DNA of 64,000 bases from Trebonia sp963767685. GTDB lineage: Bacteria > Actinomycetota > Actinomycetes > Streptosporangiales > Streptosporangiaceae. Both the position numbers and the translations under genes were made by a program. This document shows positions 9,931 to 18,326 of this stretch, in pieces. The first letter of the stretch is position 1, and every line of letters starts with the position of its first letter. Below the pieces are notes generated by a model. The model saw only the letters and a list, made by a program, of their open reading frames with translations. It had not been told where the DNA came from and ran no database searches. Location: positions 1 through 64,000 of the forward strand of contig CAVYEZ010000009.1 in assembly GCA_963767685.1 (NCBI GenBank), in the 5' to 3' direction.

Positions 9931-9936
9931 AATCCG
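9925..9936. other. Probable chimeric joint between two genomes
   Basis: Left of this point is the interior of a Gram-negative outer-membrane gene on the minus strand. Right of it is the interior of actinobacterial rsmB on the plus strand, entered in the middle of the DAPCSG motif (only PCSG is present). No terminal repeats, integrase or transposase are present. GC content and codon choice change abruptly. Confidence 0.75.
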
Positions 9937-10299
9937 TGCTCCGGCCTCGGCGCGCTGCGCCGCCGCCCCGAGGCCCGCTGGCGCAAGTCGCCGGACGACC
10001 TCAAAGAACTCACCGCGCTGCAGCGCGACCTGCTCCGTTCGGCCCTCAGGTCGGTCCGCCCGGGTGGCGTGGTCGCCTACGTCACCTGCTCCCCGGTCCC
10101 GGCGGAGACCAGCGACGTGGTGGCCGACGTGATCGCGTCCACGCCCGGCACCGAAATCCTCGACGCCCCCGGGGTACTCTCCGGCGTCCCTGGCCTCGGC
10201 GCCACCGCCGACCCGCGGCTCGCCCAGCTGTGGCCGCACCGCCACGGCACCGACGCGATCTTCATCGCCCTGCTGCGCCGAGGTGAATCCGGTGCCTAA
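9931..10299 (+). pseudogene. rsmB: RsmB (16S rRNA m5C967 methyltransferase), C-terminal fragment
   Basis: The frame opens at the joint with PCSGLGALRRRPEARWRKS, the catalytic motif IV of the RsmB/Fmu family (Cys of PCSG). It continues through LQRDLLRSALRSVRPGGVVAYVTCSP, whose TCSP holds the second conserved Cys, and ends IFIALLRRGESGA at 10297-10299. Only the last 120 or so of about 450 residues are present. RsmB methylates C967 of 16S rRNA. In actinobacteria it usually lies directly upstream of rpe; here rpe is about 11.8 kb away. Confidence 0.85.
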
Positions 10300-10320
10300 T
10301 GGGCTGGCCCCTCACCCCCT

Positions 10321-10467
10321 GAGAGCCTGAGCGGAGCCACCCTGGCGTGGCAGGCGCTCGGCTTCTTCGCCGCCGCCCTGGCCGGCCTCTACGCCTACCT
10401 GGTCGTCAAGGCCACGTACCGGACCTTCCGAAGCCTGCGCGCCCGCCGCGCCGATGCGCTGCCCTGA
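10321..10467 (+). CDS. Possible small single-span membrane protein
   Basis: In frame with, and after, the rsmB stop is an open stretch encoding a span ALGFFAAALAGLYAYLVV, then a basic tail (TYRTFRSLRARRADALP) and TGA at 10465-10467. The positive-inside layout looks real, but no ATG, GTG or TTG start is visible in frame after the rsmB stop. Only CTG codons are available, so the start is unresolved and a frameshift is possible. Confidence 0.3.
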   Translation, partial: ESLSGATLAWQALGFFAAALAGLYAYLVVKATYRTFRSLRARRADALP

Positions 10468-10838
10468 CCTTCCCGCCGTTCCTTCCCCGCCGACCGCCAG
10501 CCTCGGCAGTTGTAGTTCGTAATCTGGGGCGCTTCGTTTGCAGGTCAGGGCCGTCCCTCGAGGGCATCACACTGGCCTGGCACGGCAGCGACATTGTGGG
10601 TTCTCACCAGGGATGTCGTTTCGCTTGCTGATCTGGGGATCGGTGGCCTTCTCACCGGTCTATCGTGGGCCTTCTTCTCGCGTGCTTGACGCTTTCCTCG
10701 GCGAGGCAGCAGGCCTTCTGGCCGGCGGATCGCCAAGCTTCCGGAGGGCAGTGCTTCGGAACCTGACTGAGACCTGGCCGGACTTCCGAAATTCACTATT
10801 TTGTGATAGGATGGTTACAGTCGGTTAGGGTTCGGCTT
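10468..10838. other. Intergenic region, no gene seen
   Basis: About 370 bases with only weak overlapping open frames. TAGGAT at 10807-10812 is a plausible -10 element for the hydrolase that follows. Confidence 0.4.
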
Positions 10839-11567
10839 GTGATTAACACCAAGCCTCAGTCTTACGCGGACGGCGATACCGAGCTCGCCGGTGAGTTCTT
10901 TGTCGACACGTCCGAGCCAGGCGGGCGCCGGCCGGGTGTCATGCTCGTGCACGGCGGCGCCGGACTCGATGATCACGCCAGGCAGCAGGCCCGCCGCTAC
11001 GCCGAACTCGGCTACGTCGTGCTCGCGTGCGACATGTTCGGCCGCGACATCGCTGGCGGGCCGCGGGAGCAGGTCATCGCGCTCCTCACCGGGATGCGCG
11101 ATGACCCTGACCGCCTAGTCCGCCGGGCACGAGCCGGCCTGGACCTTCTTGCCCGGGTCAAGGCCATCGACAAGCGGATGGCGGTCGTCGGGTTCTGCTT
11201 CGGCGGCCTGGCCGCGCTCCAGCTCGCCCGGTCCGGTGCGCCGGTCGCAGCCGCGGTCAGCATCCACGGCGGCCTGGCCACCAGCGCCCGCGCCGAGCCC
11301 GGCCAGGTGCGGGCGCGGCTGCTCGTATGCCACGGCGCCATGGACCCGCACGTCCCGCTCGCCGACGTCACCGCGTTCGCCGAGGAGATGAACGCCGCCG
11401 GCGCGGACTGGCAGCTGAACGTGTACGGCGGTGCCCAGCACGGCTTCACCCACACCGATGCCAAGCCCGGCGCGATCCCCGGCGTCGCCTACCAGGAGCA
11501 GGCCGACGCCCTGTCGTTCGCCGCCACCCGCGACTTCCTCGCCCGCGCGTTCGGCAAGACCCGGTAA
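10839..11567 (+). CDS. Dienelactone hydrolase family protein
   Basis: 242 residues from the GTG at 10839 (VINTKPQSYADGDTELAG). A longer frame from a TTG at 10803 exists, but it would overlap the putative -10 box. The alpha/beta-hydrolase fold shows PGVMLVHGGAGL (oxyanion region), GFCFGG (Cys nucleophile elbow as in dienelactone hydrolase), HGAMDPHVP (acid) and GAQHGFTH (His). The family hydrolyses dienelactones in aromatic degradation, but many members act on other esters. No aromatic pathway genes are near, so the substrate is unknown. Confidence 0.85.
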   Translation: MINTKPQSYADGDTELAGEFFVDTSEPGGRRPGVMLVHGGAGLDDHARQQARRYAELGYVVLACDMFGRDIAGGPREQVIALLTGMRDDPDRLVRRARAGLDLLARVKAIDKRMAVVGFCFGGLAALQLARSGAPVAAAVSIHGGLATSARAEPGQVRARLLVCHGAMDPHVPLADVTAFAEEMNAAGADWQLNVYGGAQHGFTHTDAKPGAIPGVAYQEQADALSFAATRDFLARAFGKTR

Positions 11568-11684
11568 GCGCGATCTCCCGGCCGGCGGGGATACCTGGCT
11601 CACCTGGACACGGCGAGCATCAAGCCCGTCACCCGCGATCATGGTCCTTCGGCGATGCCTAACTCTCGGCGCAGGGCTCGACGG

Positions 11685-12152
11685 CTAGTTCCCGCGGCTC
11701 CAGCGCGCCCGGCGGAACAATGTCCCGTACATCCCGTGGTAACCGTACGGCCCGGAGCCCGGTGCCTGCTCGATCGCGTTGGCGTAGAAGACCGGCGCGT
11801 CATTCGCCGGCGGCGGCAGCGTCGTGGCCTGCGCCGCGTCCAGGTCACAGCGGATGTAGCCGGTGGTGATCGCCGCGACGCGGTCCGCGTCGACGAACCG
11901 CAGGTGCTGGGGCTGGAGGAGTTCCAGCCGCCGGGCGGCCGACTGCTCGCCCCTGCTCAGGTCGCGCTGTATCCGCCGGTCGAGCCAGCCGCCCTCGCCG
12001 GTCCACACCACGATCCCGTCGAAGATGTCTTCCTCGGGAACCTCGAGCACGTGCTCGAGGATGCCGAACTGCGCCCCGTCCCTTGTGAGCACCGGCACGC
12101 CCGGGGTGACGCCCTGGTAGGAGACCGCCAGTAGCTCTTCGTCGTCGTCCAT
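11685..12152 (-). CDS. Conserved hypothetical protein, PRC-barrel-like N-terminus
   Basis: 155 residues, soluble, acidic N-terminus (MDDDEELLAVSYQGVTPG). The segment VPVLTRDGAQFGILEHVLEVPEEDIFDGIVV is laid out like a PRC-barrel (short beta strands around DGxxxG), followed by GGWLDRRIQRDLSRGE and VDADRVAAITTGYIRCDL. I do not recognise the family with certainty. It ends with an Arg-rich tail. It shares strand with the dehydratase gene but lies downstream of it by 28 bases, so it may be last in that transcript. Confidence 0.6.
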   Translation of the reverse strand: MDDDEELLAVSYQGVTPGVPVLTRDGAQFGILEHVLEVPEEDIFDGIVVWTGEGGWLDRRIQRDLSRGEQSAARRLELLQPQHLRFVDADRVAAITTGYIRCDLDAAQATTLPPPANDAPVFYANAIEQAPGSGPYGYHGMYGTLFRRARWSRGN

Positions 12153-12180
12153 AGGCCGACAATAGCCGCCGGCGGCGGCT

Positions 12181-13122
12181 TCAGTCCGCTAGCTGCGCCG
12201 GGCTCATGTTGGCCCCGCTGATGACGACCGCGACGCGCTCGCCGGCCGCCGGCTTGTACGCGCCGGAGAGCAGGGCCGCGACGCCGACCGAGGCCGCCGG
12301 CTCGGCCGCGATGCGCGCGGTCTGCCAGAGCGCGCGCTGCGCGCCGCGGATGGCGTCGTCGTCCACGAGCACCACATCCGCCACGTAGGCCTGGGTGATC
12401 GGGAAGACCAGCTCACCGACGCGGCGGGGGGCGAGGGCGTCGACGGCGATGCTGCCCGCCGGGGCGTCGACCGGCGCTCCGGCCTCCCGGGCACGGGCGA
12501 GGGTCGGCGCGCCGTCCGGCTCGACGCCGATGACCCGCACGCTGCCCGCGAAGTAGGAGGCGACCCCGGCGACGAGGCCGCCGCCGCCGACCGGGACGAG
12601 CACGGTGTCGAGCCCGCCCGCCTGGTCGTGGAGCTCAAGGCCGAGCGTCGCCTGGCCCAGGATCGTCTCCCGCTGGTCGTAGGCGTGCACGCTCATCGCT
12701 CCGGAGGCGCCGATCCACCGCTCCGCGGCCTCCAGCGCGTCGGCGTACCGGTCGCCCACGACCACGAGGTCAGCCAGCTGGCGGATGCGGTCGATCTTGG
12801 CGGGAGAGGAGACGGTGGGCACGAAGATCCTGGCGGGGATGCCGAGCCGGTGCGCCGCGTACGCGACGGCCACGCCGTGGTTGCCGCCGGACGCGGCCGC
12901 CACGCCCGCCGGCGGCACGTCCCTGAGCAGGAGGTTCGTGAACGCGCCGCGCGCCTTGAACGACCCGGCGCACTGCAGCTGCTCCAGCTTGAGCGTCACG
13001 GGACCGCCCAGGTCGAGCTCGACGACCGGCGTTCGGCGCACGTAGGGGCCGATCGTGTCGTAGGCGCGCAGGATGTCGTCACGGGTCAGCACGAGATGCC
13101 GTGCCCGCGGGTTACCAGTCAC
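12181..13122 (-). CDS. Threonine/serine dehydratase-like PLP enzyme
   Basis: 313 residues, fold type II PLP enzyme. GSFKARGA carries the Schiff-base Lys, SGGNHGVAVAYAA binds the substrate carboxylate, and VPVGGGGLVAG binds the PLP phosphate. Length matches the catabolic, ACT-less threonine dehydratases and serine racemases rather than biosynthetic IlvA. It would convert L-threonine to 2-oxobutyrate or serine to pyruvate. The GTG start overlaps the end of the ArsR gene by 11 bases, so the two are translationally coupled. Confidence 0.85.
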   Translation of the reverse strand: MTGNPRARHLVLTRDDILRAYDTIGPYVRRTPVVELDLGGPVTLKLEQLQCAGSFKARGAFTNLLLRDVPPAGVAAASGGNHGVAVAYAAHRLGIPARIFVPTVSSPAKIDRIRQLADLVVVGDRYADALEAAERWIGASGAMSVHAYDQRETILGQATLGLELHDQAGGLDTVLVPVGGGGLVAGVASYFAGSVRVIGVEPDGAPTLARAREAGAPVDAPAGSIAVDALAPRRVGELVFPITQAYVADVVLVDDDAIRGAQRALWQTARIAAEPAASVGVAALLSGAYKPAAGERVAVVISGANMSPAQLAD

Positions 13123-13414
13123 CGGCGAGTGCCTCCTTTGCCTGGGCGATGCGGTCCTCGTCGCGCTTGTAGAAAACCCACTGCTTGATCTTCTTGCCCC
13201 TGATCAGCCCGGCCCGCGACAGCAGCTTCAGGTGCTCGCCGCAGGTCGGCGGGCTCACGCCGAGCTTCTCCGCGATGAACAGCGCGCACACCCCGTCTTC
13301 GACGAGGTCGCCGTCGCGCTGTGGGGGGAAGTTGGCCACCGGGTCACGCAGCCACTCAAGGACCTGAAGGCGCTTATCGTTGCCCAGGGCCTTGATGAGG
13401 TCTACGTCAAGCAC
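13112..13414 (-). CDS. ArsR-family winged-helix regulator
   Basis: 100 residues from a GTG start. The ArsR/HTH_20-type core is visible: LIKALGNDKRLQVLEWLRDP, then LFIAEKLGVSPPTCGEHLKLLSRAGLI as helix-turn-helix and KKIKQWVFYKRDE as the wing. No obvious paired-Cys metal site, so a non-metal signal is likely. Coupled to the dehydratase gene downstream and 24 bases after the response-regulator gene, which suggests it governs amino-acid deamination or its own transcript. Confidence 0.8.
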   Translation of the reverse strand: MLDVDLIKALGNDKRLQVLEWLRDPVANFPPQRDGDLVEDGVCALFIAEKLGVSPPTCGEHLKLLSRAGLIRGKKIKQWVFYKRDEDRIAQAKEALAGDW

Positions 13415-13438
13415 ACAGGAATTATGGCAAATAGCTAA

Positions 13439-14110
13439 CTAACTGTCTACAGCGGGACCGGGGGTGACGACGCCGCTCTCGTAGGCATACACCACCGCCT
13501 GCACCCGGTCGCGCAGGCCGAGCTTGGCGAGGATCCGGCCCACATGGGTCTTCACGGTGGCCTCTGACACCACCAGCTTGCGCGCGATCTCGGTGTTAGA
13601 CAGGCCGCGGGCAACCTCGCCGAGCACGTCTCGCTCGCGCTCGGTGAGCTGGGCGAGCTCGGCCGGGGCGGTGGGCCGCGCGGGCAGTTGCCCCGCGAAC
13701 GCGTGGACTAGGCGCCGGGTGGTGGACGGCGCGACCACGGCGTCGCCGCCGTGCACGTGCCGGATCGCCTGGAGCAGTTCGACCGGCAGCGCGTCCTTCA
13801 GCAGGAACCCGCTCGCGCCGGCCTTCAGCGCCGCGAACGCGTACTCGTCAAGGTCGAAGGTCGTGAGCATCAGCACGCGCGGGCGCTCGCCAAGACGGCA
13901 GATGCGCCTGGCCGCCTCCACCCCGTCAAGGCCGGGCATGCGCACGTCCATGACCATGACGTCGACATCCTGGTCGCGCGCCAGCCGCACGGCGGCCAGC
14001 CCGTCGCCGGCCTCGCCGACCACGGTCATGTCCTGCTGCGCGTCAAGCACCATGCGAAAGCCGGTGCGCACCAAGTCCTGGTCGTCGACCAGCGCGACGC
14101 GGATCGTCAT
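13439..14110 (-). CDS. NarL/LuxR-family response regulator
   Basis: 223 residues. Receiver domain with the acidic pair at VDDQD, phospho-acceptor Asp in DVMVMDVRMPGLDG and Lys in GFLLKDALP. C-terminal LuxR helix-turn-helix (LTERERDVLGEVARGLSNTEIARKL, then VKTHVGRILAKLGLRDR). Its start overlaps the histidine kinase stop by four bases (ATGA), so it is the partner of that kinase. It probably controls the adjacent ABC transporter operon. Confidence 0.92.
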   Translation of the reverse strand: MTIRVALVDDQDLVRTGFRMVLDAQQDMTVVGEAGDGLAAVRLARDQDVDVMVMDVRMPGLDGVEAARRICRLGERPRVLMLTTFDLDEYAFAALKAGASGFLLKDALPVELLQAIRHVHGGDAVVAPSTTRRLVHAFAGQLPARPTAPAELAQLTERERDVLGEVARGLSNTEIARKLVVSEATVKTHVGRILAKLGLRDRVQAVVYAYESGVVTPGPAVDS

Positions 14111-15339
14111 GCGGCCACGGTCTCCTTGGTCGAGGCGGGCAGCGTGGCGGTGACCTCGTAGCCGCCGTCCGGCAGCGGCCCGGTCCGCAACGTGCCGCCG
14201 TAGAGCTGCACCCGCTCCCGCATCCCGGTGATCCCGTGCCCGGTACCGTCCGCGTCCGTGGGTGCGCGGCCGGTGTCGGTGACCCGCACCAGCAGCCCGT
14301 CATCGGCGTAGCGCAGCAGCACGGCGGCGTCCGCGCCGAGTCCGCCGTGCTTCCTGGTGTTGGTGAGCGCCTCCTGCACGATCCGGTAGGCGGCCAGCTC
14401 CCGCCCGCCGTCAAGCGGGCGCGGCGTGCCCTCGACCGTGAGCGACACCGGCAGCCCGGCCAGCCGCGCCTCGGCCAGCAACTCGCTGACCTGGGCGAGC
14501 CCCGGCTGAGGGGCCAGCCCGGCGGTCTCCTCGTCGTCACGCAGCACGCCGAGCAGGCGCCGCGTCTCGGCCAGGGCCTGCCTGCCGGTGCGTGATATCG
14601 CGTCGATGGCCTGCCGGGCGCGGGCCGGGTCACGGTCGAACGCGTAGCCCGCGCCGTCGGCCTGCACCACGATGACGCTGACGTGGTGCGCGATGACGTC
14701 GTGCATCTCCCTGGCGATCCGCGCCCGCTCGGCGGCCACGGCGATGCGCGCCCGGGTGTCGCGCTCGGCCTCGGCCCGCCGAGCCCGCTCCTCGAGCCAC
14801 GCGTTATGCGCGCGCCGGTAGGCCATGGAGTCTCCGAGCACCCAGGCGCTCACCGTCGGCACCCCGAGCACCAGGGCGATGACGAGCATGTGCTGCGCGC
14901 TCTCCACGCCACGGCTATAGGGCCACCGGACGACGGCGAACGCGATGCCGGCCAGGCAGGCGGCGAGGCCGTAGAGCGAGATCCGCCGGGGACGGTAGGT
15001 GGCCAGGGTGTAGAGCAGGACGAAGATCGCCAGGTCGGCGCTCACCGGCTGGAAGGCGGCCGCTAGCGCGCTTCGCGAGCTGGGCTCCGCGGCGAGCGCC
15101 ACCTGGACGACCGCGATCGTGAACGCGATCGCGAACGCGGCCGACGGGTGCCGGCGGCGGACCACGACGAGCCCCGCCAGCACCAGGCTAAGCACGATGA
15201 GCCCCGCCTGGCCGGGCGCCTCCGGCGAGCGCAGCGAGAAGCTGGCGAACACGTTCGCGCCGACTCCGAGCAGGCAGAGCGCCAGCGCCCCGTCCGTCAG
15301 CATGGGGTGGCGGCGCAACCACGCATAACCGCGTTCCAT
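14107..15339 (-). CDS. HisKA_3-type sensor histidine kinase
   Basis: 410 residues. Five or six hydrophobic segments in residues 15-170 form a membrane sensor with little extracellular sequence. A coiled linker follows (ERARRAEAERDTRARIAVAAERARIAREMHD). The phospho-acceptor His is in REMHDVIAHHVS, and the HATPase domain shows EALTNTRKHG (N box) and DGTGHGITGMRERV (G box). Kinases with short loops and an adjacent ABC transporter often sense cell-envelope stress or antimicrobial peptides; that use is inference from context. Confidence 0.92.
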   Translation of the reverse strand: MERGYAWLRRHPMLTDGALALCLLGVGANVFASFSLRSPEAPGQAGLIVLSLVLAGLVVVRRRHPSAAFAIAFTIAVVQVALAAEPSSRSALAAAFQPVSADLAIFVLLYTLATYRPRRISLYGLAACLAGIAFAVVRWPYSRGVESAQHMLVIALVLGVPTVSAWVLGDSMAYRRAHNAWLEERARRAEAERDTRARIAVAAERARIAREMHDVIAHHVSVIVVQADGAGYAFDRDPARARQAIDAISRTGRQALAETRRLLGVLRDDEETAGLAPQPGLAQVSELLAEARLAGLPVSLTVEGTPRPLDGGRELAAYRIVQEALTNTRKHGGLGADAAVLLRYADDGLLVRVTDTGRAPTDADGTGHGITGMRERVQLYGGTLRTGPLPDGGYEVTATLPASTKETVAA

Positions 15340-15357
15340 AAAGCCAGCCTAGGCAGC

Positions 15358-15387
15358 AGACCCGCGGCCGTCATCGGCCGCGGGTCT
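15358..15387. terminator. Strong GC hairpin between transporter and kinase genes
   Basis: A 13-base perfect stem starting AGACCCGCGG (15358-15370) with a TCAT loop pairs with 15375-15387. No T-tract follows. It separates the permease end (15437) from the kinase start (15339), so it may end or attenuate the transporter transcript before the two-component genes. Confidence 0.65.
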
Positions 15388-15436
15388 GATCAGGTCATCC
15401 GCTGGGATGACGAGTGAAGTGGTTCGCGTGGGCGCG

Positions 15437-16282
15437 TCAGGCGTCGCGACGGCGGAACAGCAGGAAGCCGGCGACCAGGGCGACGGCCGCGTACCCGGCG
15501 AAGACCGCGAGCTCCTCGTAGGTTCCGAACAGGTAAGCCTGAGGCACCGGCTTGGTGGCGATGATCGGGTCCAGCGCGAGCCCGCCGGGCAGCCACCGGG
15601 CGACGTCCTGGAACCAGTTGGTCGGCAGGACCTGCGCGAGCAGGGGGATCACGAAGACCAGCCCGAACAGGGTGGTGACCGCGCCCGCCGTGTACCGGAT
15701 GACGGCCCCGAGGCCGAACGCGAGGAGCGCGCAGCAGGTCACGAACACCGCGGCAAGCAGCACCGAGCGCAGTGCGTCCGGGCTGGCGATGCTCGCGCCC
15801 CCGTGGGCGGGCCCCAGGACCGCCTGGCCGGCGAAGAACGAGGCGAAAGCCAGGACGAGCGCGACCGCGAACGTGACGCAGGCGAGGACGACGGCCTTGG
15901 CCGCGTACAGCACGCCGCGGCGGGGCATCGCGGTCAGCGAGGTGCTGATCATGCGCGTCCCGTATTCGGAGGTGATCATCAGGGCACCGATCACCACGAT
16001 GATCAGCTCGCCCACGTTGACGACCCCGTGCAGGCTCGTGGCCGTCGCGTCGAATCCGGCCTGGCTGCCGTTTACCCGGTTGCCGGCGGCGGCGATGACC
16101 GCGAAGCCGATGCCGGCCAGGAAGAACGCGATCAGCGTGAAGTGGGTGGAACGCACCGAGCTGATCTTGGTGAACTCCGAGCGCAGCGTTCCCGTGAACC
16201 CGGAGCGGCGGGTGGCCGGCGGGACCGCCCGGTCGTGCTGGGCCGGGGTTGGCTGGCCCGGCTGGGCCGTGAGGCTGGTCAT
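15437..16282 (-). CDS. ABC-2 type transporter permease
   Basis: 281 residues with about six membrane segments (for example HFTLIAFFLAGIGFAVIAAAG, LIIVVIGALMITSEYGTRMI, LLAAVFVTCCALLAFGLGAVI). The SEYGTRMISTSLTA motif between early spans is typical of ABC-2 permeases. An N-terminal cytoplasmic Pro/Thr-rich stretch precedes the first span. Its start overlaps the ATPase stop by four bases; the pair makes an exporter. Confidence 0.88.
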   Translation of the reverse strand: MTSLTAQPGQPTPAQHDRAVPPATRRSGFTGTLRSEFTKISSVRSTHFTLIAFFLAGIGFAVIAAAGNRVNGSQAGFDATATSLHGVVNVGELIIVVIGALMITSEYGTRMISTSLTAMPRRGVLYAAKAVVLACVTFAVALVLAFASFFAGQAVLGPAHGGASIASPDALRSVLLAAVFVTCCALLAFGLGAVIRYTAGAVTTLFGLVFVIPLLAQVLPTNWFQDVARWLPGGLALDPIIATKPVPQAYLFGTYEELAVFAGYAAVALVAGFLLFRRRDA

Positions 16283-17241
16283 GATGCCTCCCTCGCGTCC
16301 GCGAGCCGACGCTGCTCGTGCGCCGCCCCCTGGTACTCGACGCTGTCGGCGGTCAGTTCCATGAATGCCTCCTCAAGCGACGCACGCGACGGGGCGAGCA
16401 GGTGCAGCGGCACCCCGGCCGCGAACGCGATATCGCCGATGCGCGCCGGGTTCAGGCCGTGCACTTCCAGCTCCCCGCTGCCGTCCGCCGTGACGTTCCC
16501 GGTGATGGTCGCCCGGCCGCCGGCCCCCGCCACGGCCCGCGCTAGCGCATCGGGTCGCGGCGTTGCGGCCCGCACGGCCTGCTGGGTGCTGCGCGCGATG
16601 AACTCCGCCATCGAGCAGTCCGCGATGAGCTTGCCCCGGCCGATCACGATCAGGTGGTCGGCGGTGTTCTCCATCTCCGACATCAGGTGGCTGGAGACGA
16701 AAACCGTGCGGCCCTCGGCGGCGAGCCTCTTCATCAGGTTCCTGACCCACAAGATGCCCTCCGGGTCGAGGCCGTTGACCGGCTCGTCGAACATCAGGAT
16801 CTCCGGGTCGCCGAGCAGCGTCGCGGCGATGCCGAGCCGCTGGCTCATGCCGAGGGAGAAACCCTTGGACCGCTTGCGCGCCACCTCGGACAGGCCGACG
16901 ACGGACAGCACCTCGCCGACCCGCTGCCGCGGGATGTCATTGGCCTGCGCCAGGCACAGCAGGTGGTTGTACGCGCTCCGCCCGCCGTGCACCGCCTTCG
17001 CGTCGAGCAGCGCGCCCACCTCTCGCATCGGGCTGTACAGGCCAGCGAACGGCTTGCCGTTGACCGTGACGCTTCCCTCGGTGGGATGGTCAAGCCCCAG
17101 GATGAGCCGCATCGTGGTCGTCTTGCCCGCCCCGTTAGGTCCGAGGAACCCGGTGACCATCCCGGGCCGGACGGTGAATGACAGGCCAGCCACGGCGGTC
17201 TTATCGCCGTATCGCTTGGCCAGGCCCTCGGCCTCGATCAT
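16279..17241 (-). CDS. ABC transporter ATP-binding protein
   Basis: 320 residues. Walker A GPNGAGKTT, a diverged signature FSLGMSQRLG, Walker B ILMFDEPVNGLDPEG and the H-loop VFVSSHLMSEME are all present. The C-terminal 100 residues form the extra domain seen in DrrA/CcmA-type drug-export ATPases. Coupled to the permease gene. The two-component pair downstream and the MerR regulator upstream on the other strand both suggest regulated export, possibly of an antibiotic or lipid. Confidence 0.92.
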   Translation of the reverse strand: MIEAEGLAKRYGDKTAVAGLSFTVRPGMVTGFLGPNGAGKTTTMRLILGLDHPTEGSVTVNGKPFAGLYSPMREVGALLDAKAVHGGRSAYNHLLCLAQANDIPRQRVGEVLSVVGLSEVARKRSKGFSLGMSQRLGIAATLLGDPEILMFDEPVNGLDPEGILWVRNLMKRLAAEGRTVFVSSHLMSEMENTADHLIVIGRGKLIADCSMAEFIARSTQQAVRAATPRPDALARAVAGAGGRATITGNVTADGSGELEVHGLNPARIGDIAFAAGVPLHLLAPSRASLEEAFMELTADSVEYQGAAHEQRRLADAREAS

Positions 17242-17435
17242 TGCCTTCTCCCTGTCTGGCGGCCGCTGGTGTTGGCCGCCAGGTTCAAGCGAACCGGCTC
17301 GGGCCCCCGGCGCGCGTCGGCGCGAGTGCCGATGTTCGGCTACGCCTCCGGTCTGGCCTCGTCATCCCCGGGTAGGACGGCGGGCCGCGGGCGGGCGATC
17401 GAGCCCGCCCAGCCGGAATTCGCGGGCGCGGGCCC

Positions 17436-17467
17436 TTGGCCTTCTCGTTGCGTGAAGGGGTCATGCT
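17436..17467 (+). promoter_or_regulatory. MerR-type promoter with palindromic operator in its spacer
   Basis: TTGGCC (17436-17441) as -35 and CATGCT (17462-17467) as -10 are separated by 20 bases. Between them lies an imperfect palindrome with CCTTC and GAAGG arms (17440-17458). Overlong spacers with such a CCTTC-N9-GAAGG centre are typical of MerR/TipA-class promoters. The start codon at 17474 is only seven bases past the -10, so the mRNA is probably leaderless. Confidence 0.7.
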
Positions 17468-17473
17468 CGTGTC

Positions 17474-18322
17474 ATGTTCAACATCGGCGAGTTCGCCCGG
17501 CTCGGCGGGGTTTCTGCCCGCACGCTCAGGCACTACGACGAGATCGGCCTCCTGCGGCCGGCCACCGTGGACGCCGGCACGGGGTACCGCGGCTACTCGG
17601 CCGCGCAGCTCGGAGAGCTGAGCCGGATCATCGCGCTGAAGGAGCTGGGGCTCTCCCTCCCTCAGGTCAGGCGGCTGATCGACGGGATCACGCTCGATGA
17701 GCTCCACGGCATGCTCATGCTGCGGCGCGCCCAGCTAGAGCACGAGATAGACCAGCACCGGAGCCAGCTGCTCGGAATCGAGGCCCGGCTCCGCTCCATC
17801 GCCAGGGAGGATGGCCTGCCAGCAGACGACATCGTGGCCAAGACGATTCCCGCGCTGGGCGTGGTCGTGATCGCCGGCCGCGCCCCGGGATTCGGGCCGG
17901 CGAACGTCGTTCCCGTCGTCAACCAGCTGGAGGCGCAGTTCGACCAGCTGGGCATCTACGAGCGGGTGAAGGAGGCAGGGCCGCGCGTCATCTTTTACGA
18001 GCATGAACACGGCGAGGGCGTCACGGTCTTCCTCGGCGTGCCGGTCGCCGAGCCGCCGCAGGGACTGCCCGCGCCGGCGCACTACCGTGTCCTGCCGGAA
18101 ATCGAGGCGGCCGTCGCTGTCCGCAGCGGCCCGTCGGCCAGCATCTACCCGATGGTGTACCAGGACCTGGTCCGGTGGACCGAGGAACGCGGCTACCGCC
18201 CCGTCCCCGGACCCGGCCGTGACGTGTGGGTGCACGAAGTGGACGACATCGCGGACGTGGACCAGCAGGTGTTCGAGATCCAGATGCCGTTCACCCGCCA
18301 GGAGGGCGCAGACGAGAGCTGA
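17474..18322 (+). CDS. MerR-family regulator with GyrI-like effector domain
   Basis: 282 residues. MerR HTH at residues 1-70 (FNIGEFARLGGVSARTLRHYDEIGLL, then YRGYSAAQLGELSRIIALKELGLSL), a coiled linker (residues 80-115) and a GyrI/SOUL-like small-molecule binding domain in the C-terminal half, as in BmrR/TipA. No metal-binding Cys pattern. It is divergent from the ABC transporter operon, with a MerR-type operator between them, so it probably senses a hydrophobic compound and regulates itself and perhaps the exporter. Confidence 0.9.
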   Translation: MFNIGEFARLGGVSARTLRHYDEIGLLRPATVDAGTGYRGYSAAQLGELSRIIALKELGLSLPQVRRLIDGITLDELHGMLMLRRAQLEHEIDQHRSQLLGIEARLRSIAREDGLPADDIVAKTIPALGVVVIAGRAPGFGPANVVPVVNQLEAQFDQLGIYERVKEAGPRVIFYEHEHGEGVTVFLGVPVAEPPQGLPAPAHYRVLPEIEAAVAVRSGPSASIYPMVYQDLVRWTEERGYRPVPGPGRDVWVHEVDDIADVDQQVFEIQMPFTRQEGADES

Positions 18323-18326
18323 ACCC

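Noticed and set aside
9925..9936. Genomic island or lateral transfer boundary
   Set aside because: No integrase, attachment site, repeat or tRNA, and both genes are truncated at the same base; a chimera is simpler.
10538..10828. 96-residue frame before the dienelactone hydrolase
   Set aside because: No ribosome site, no family features, and it runs into the putative promoter.
15407..17455. 682-residue plus-strand frame over the ABC transporter genes
   Set aside because: Shadow of two well-supported minus-strand genes.
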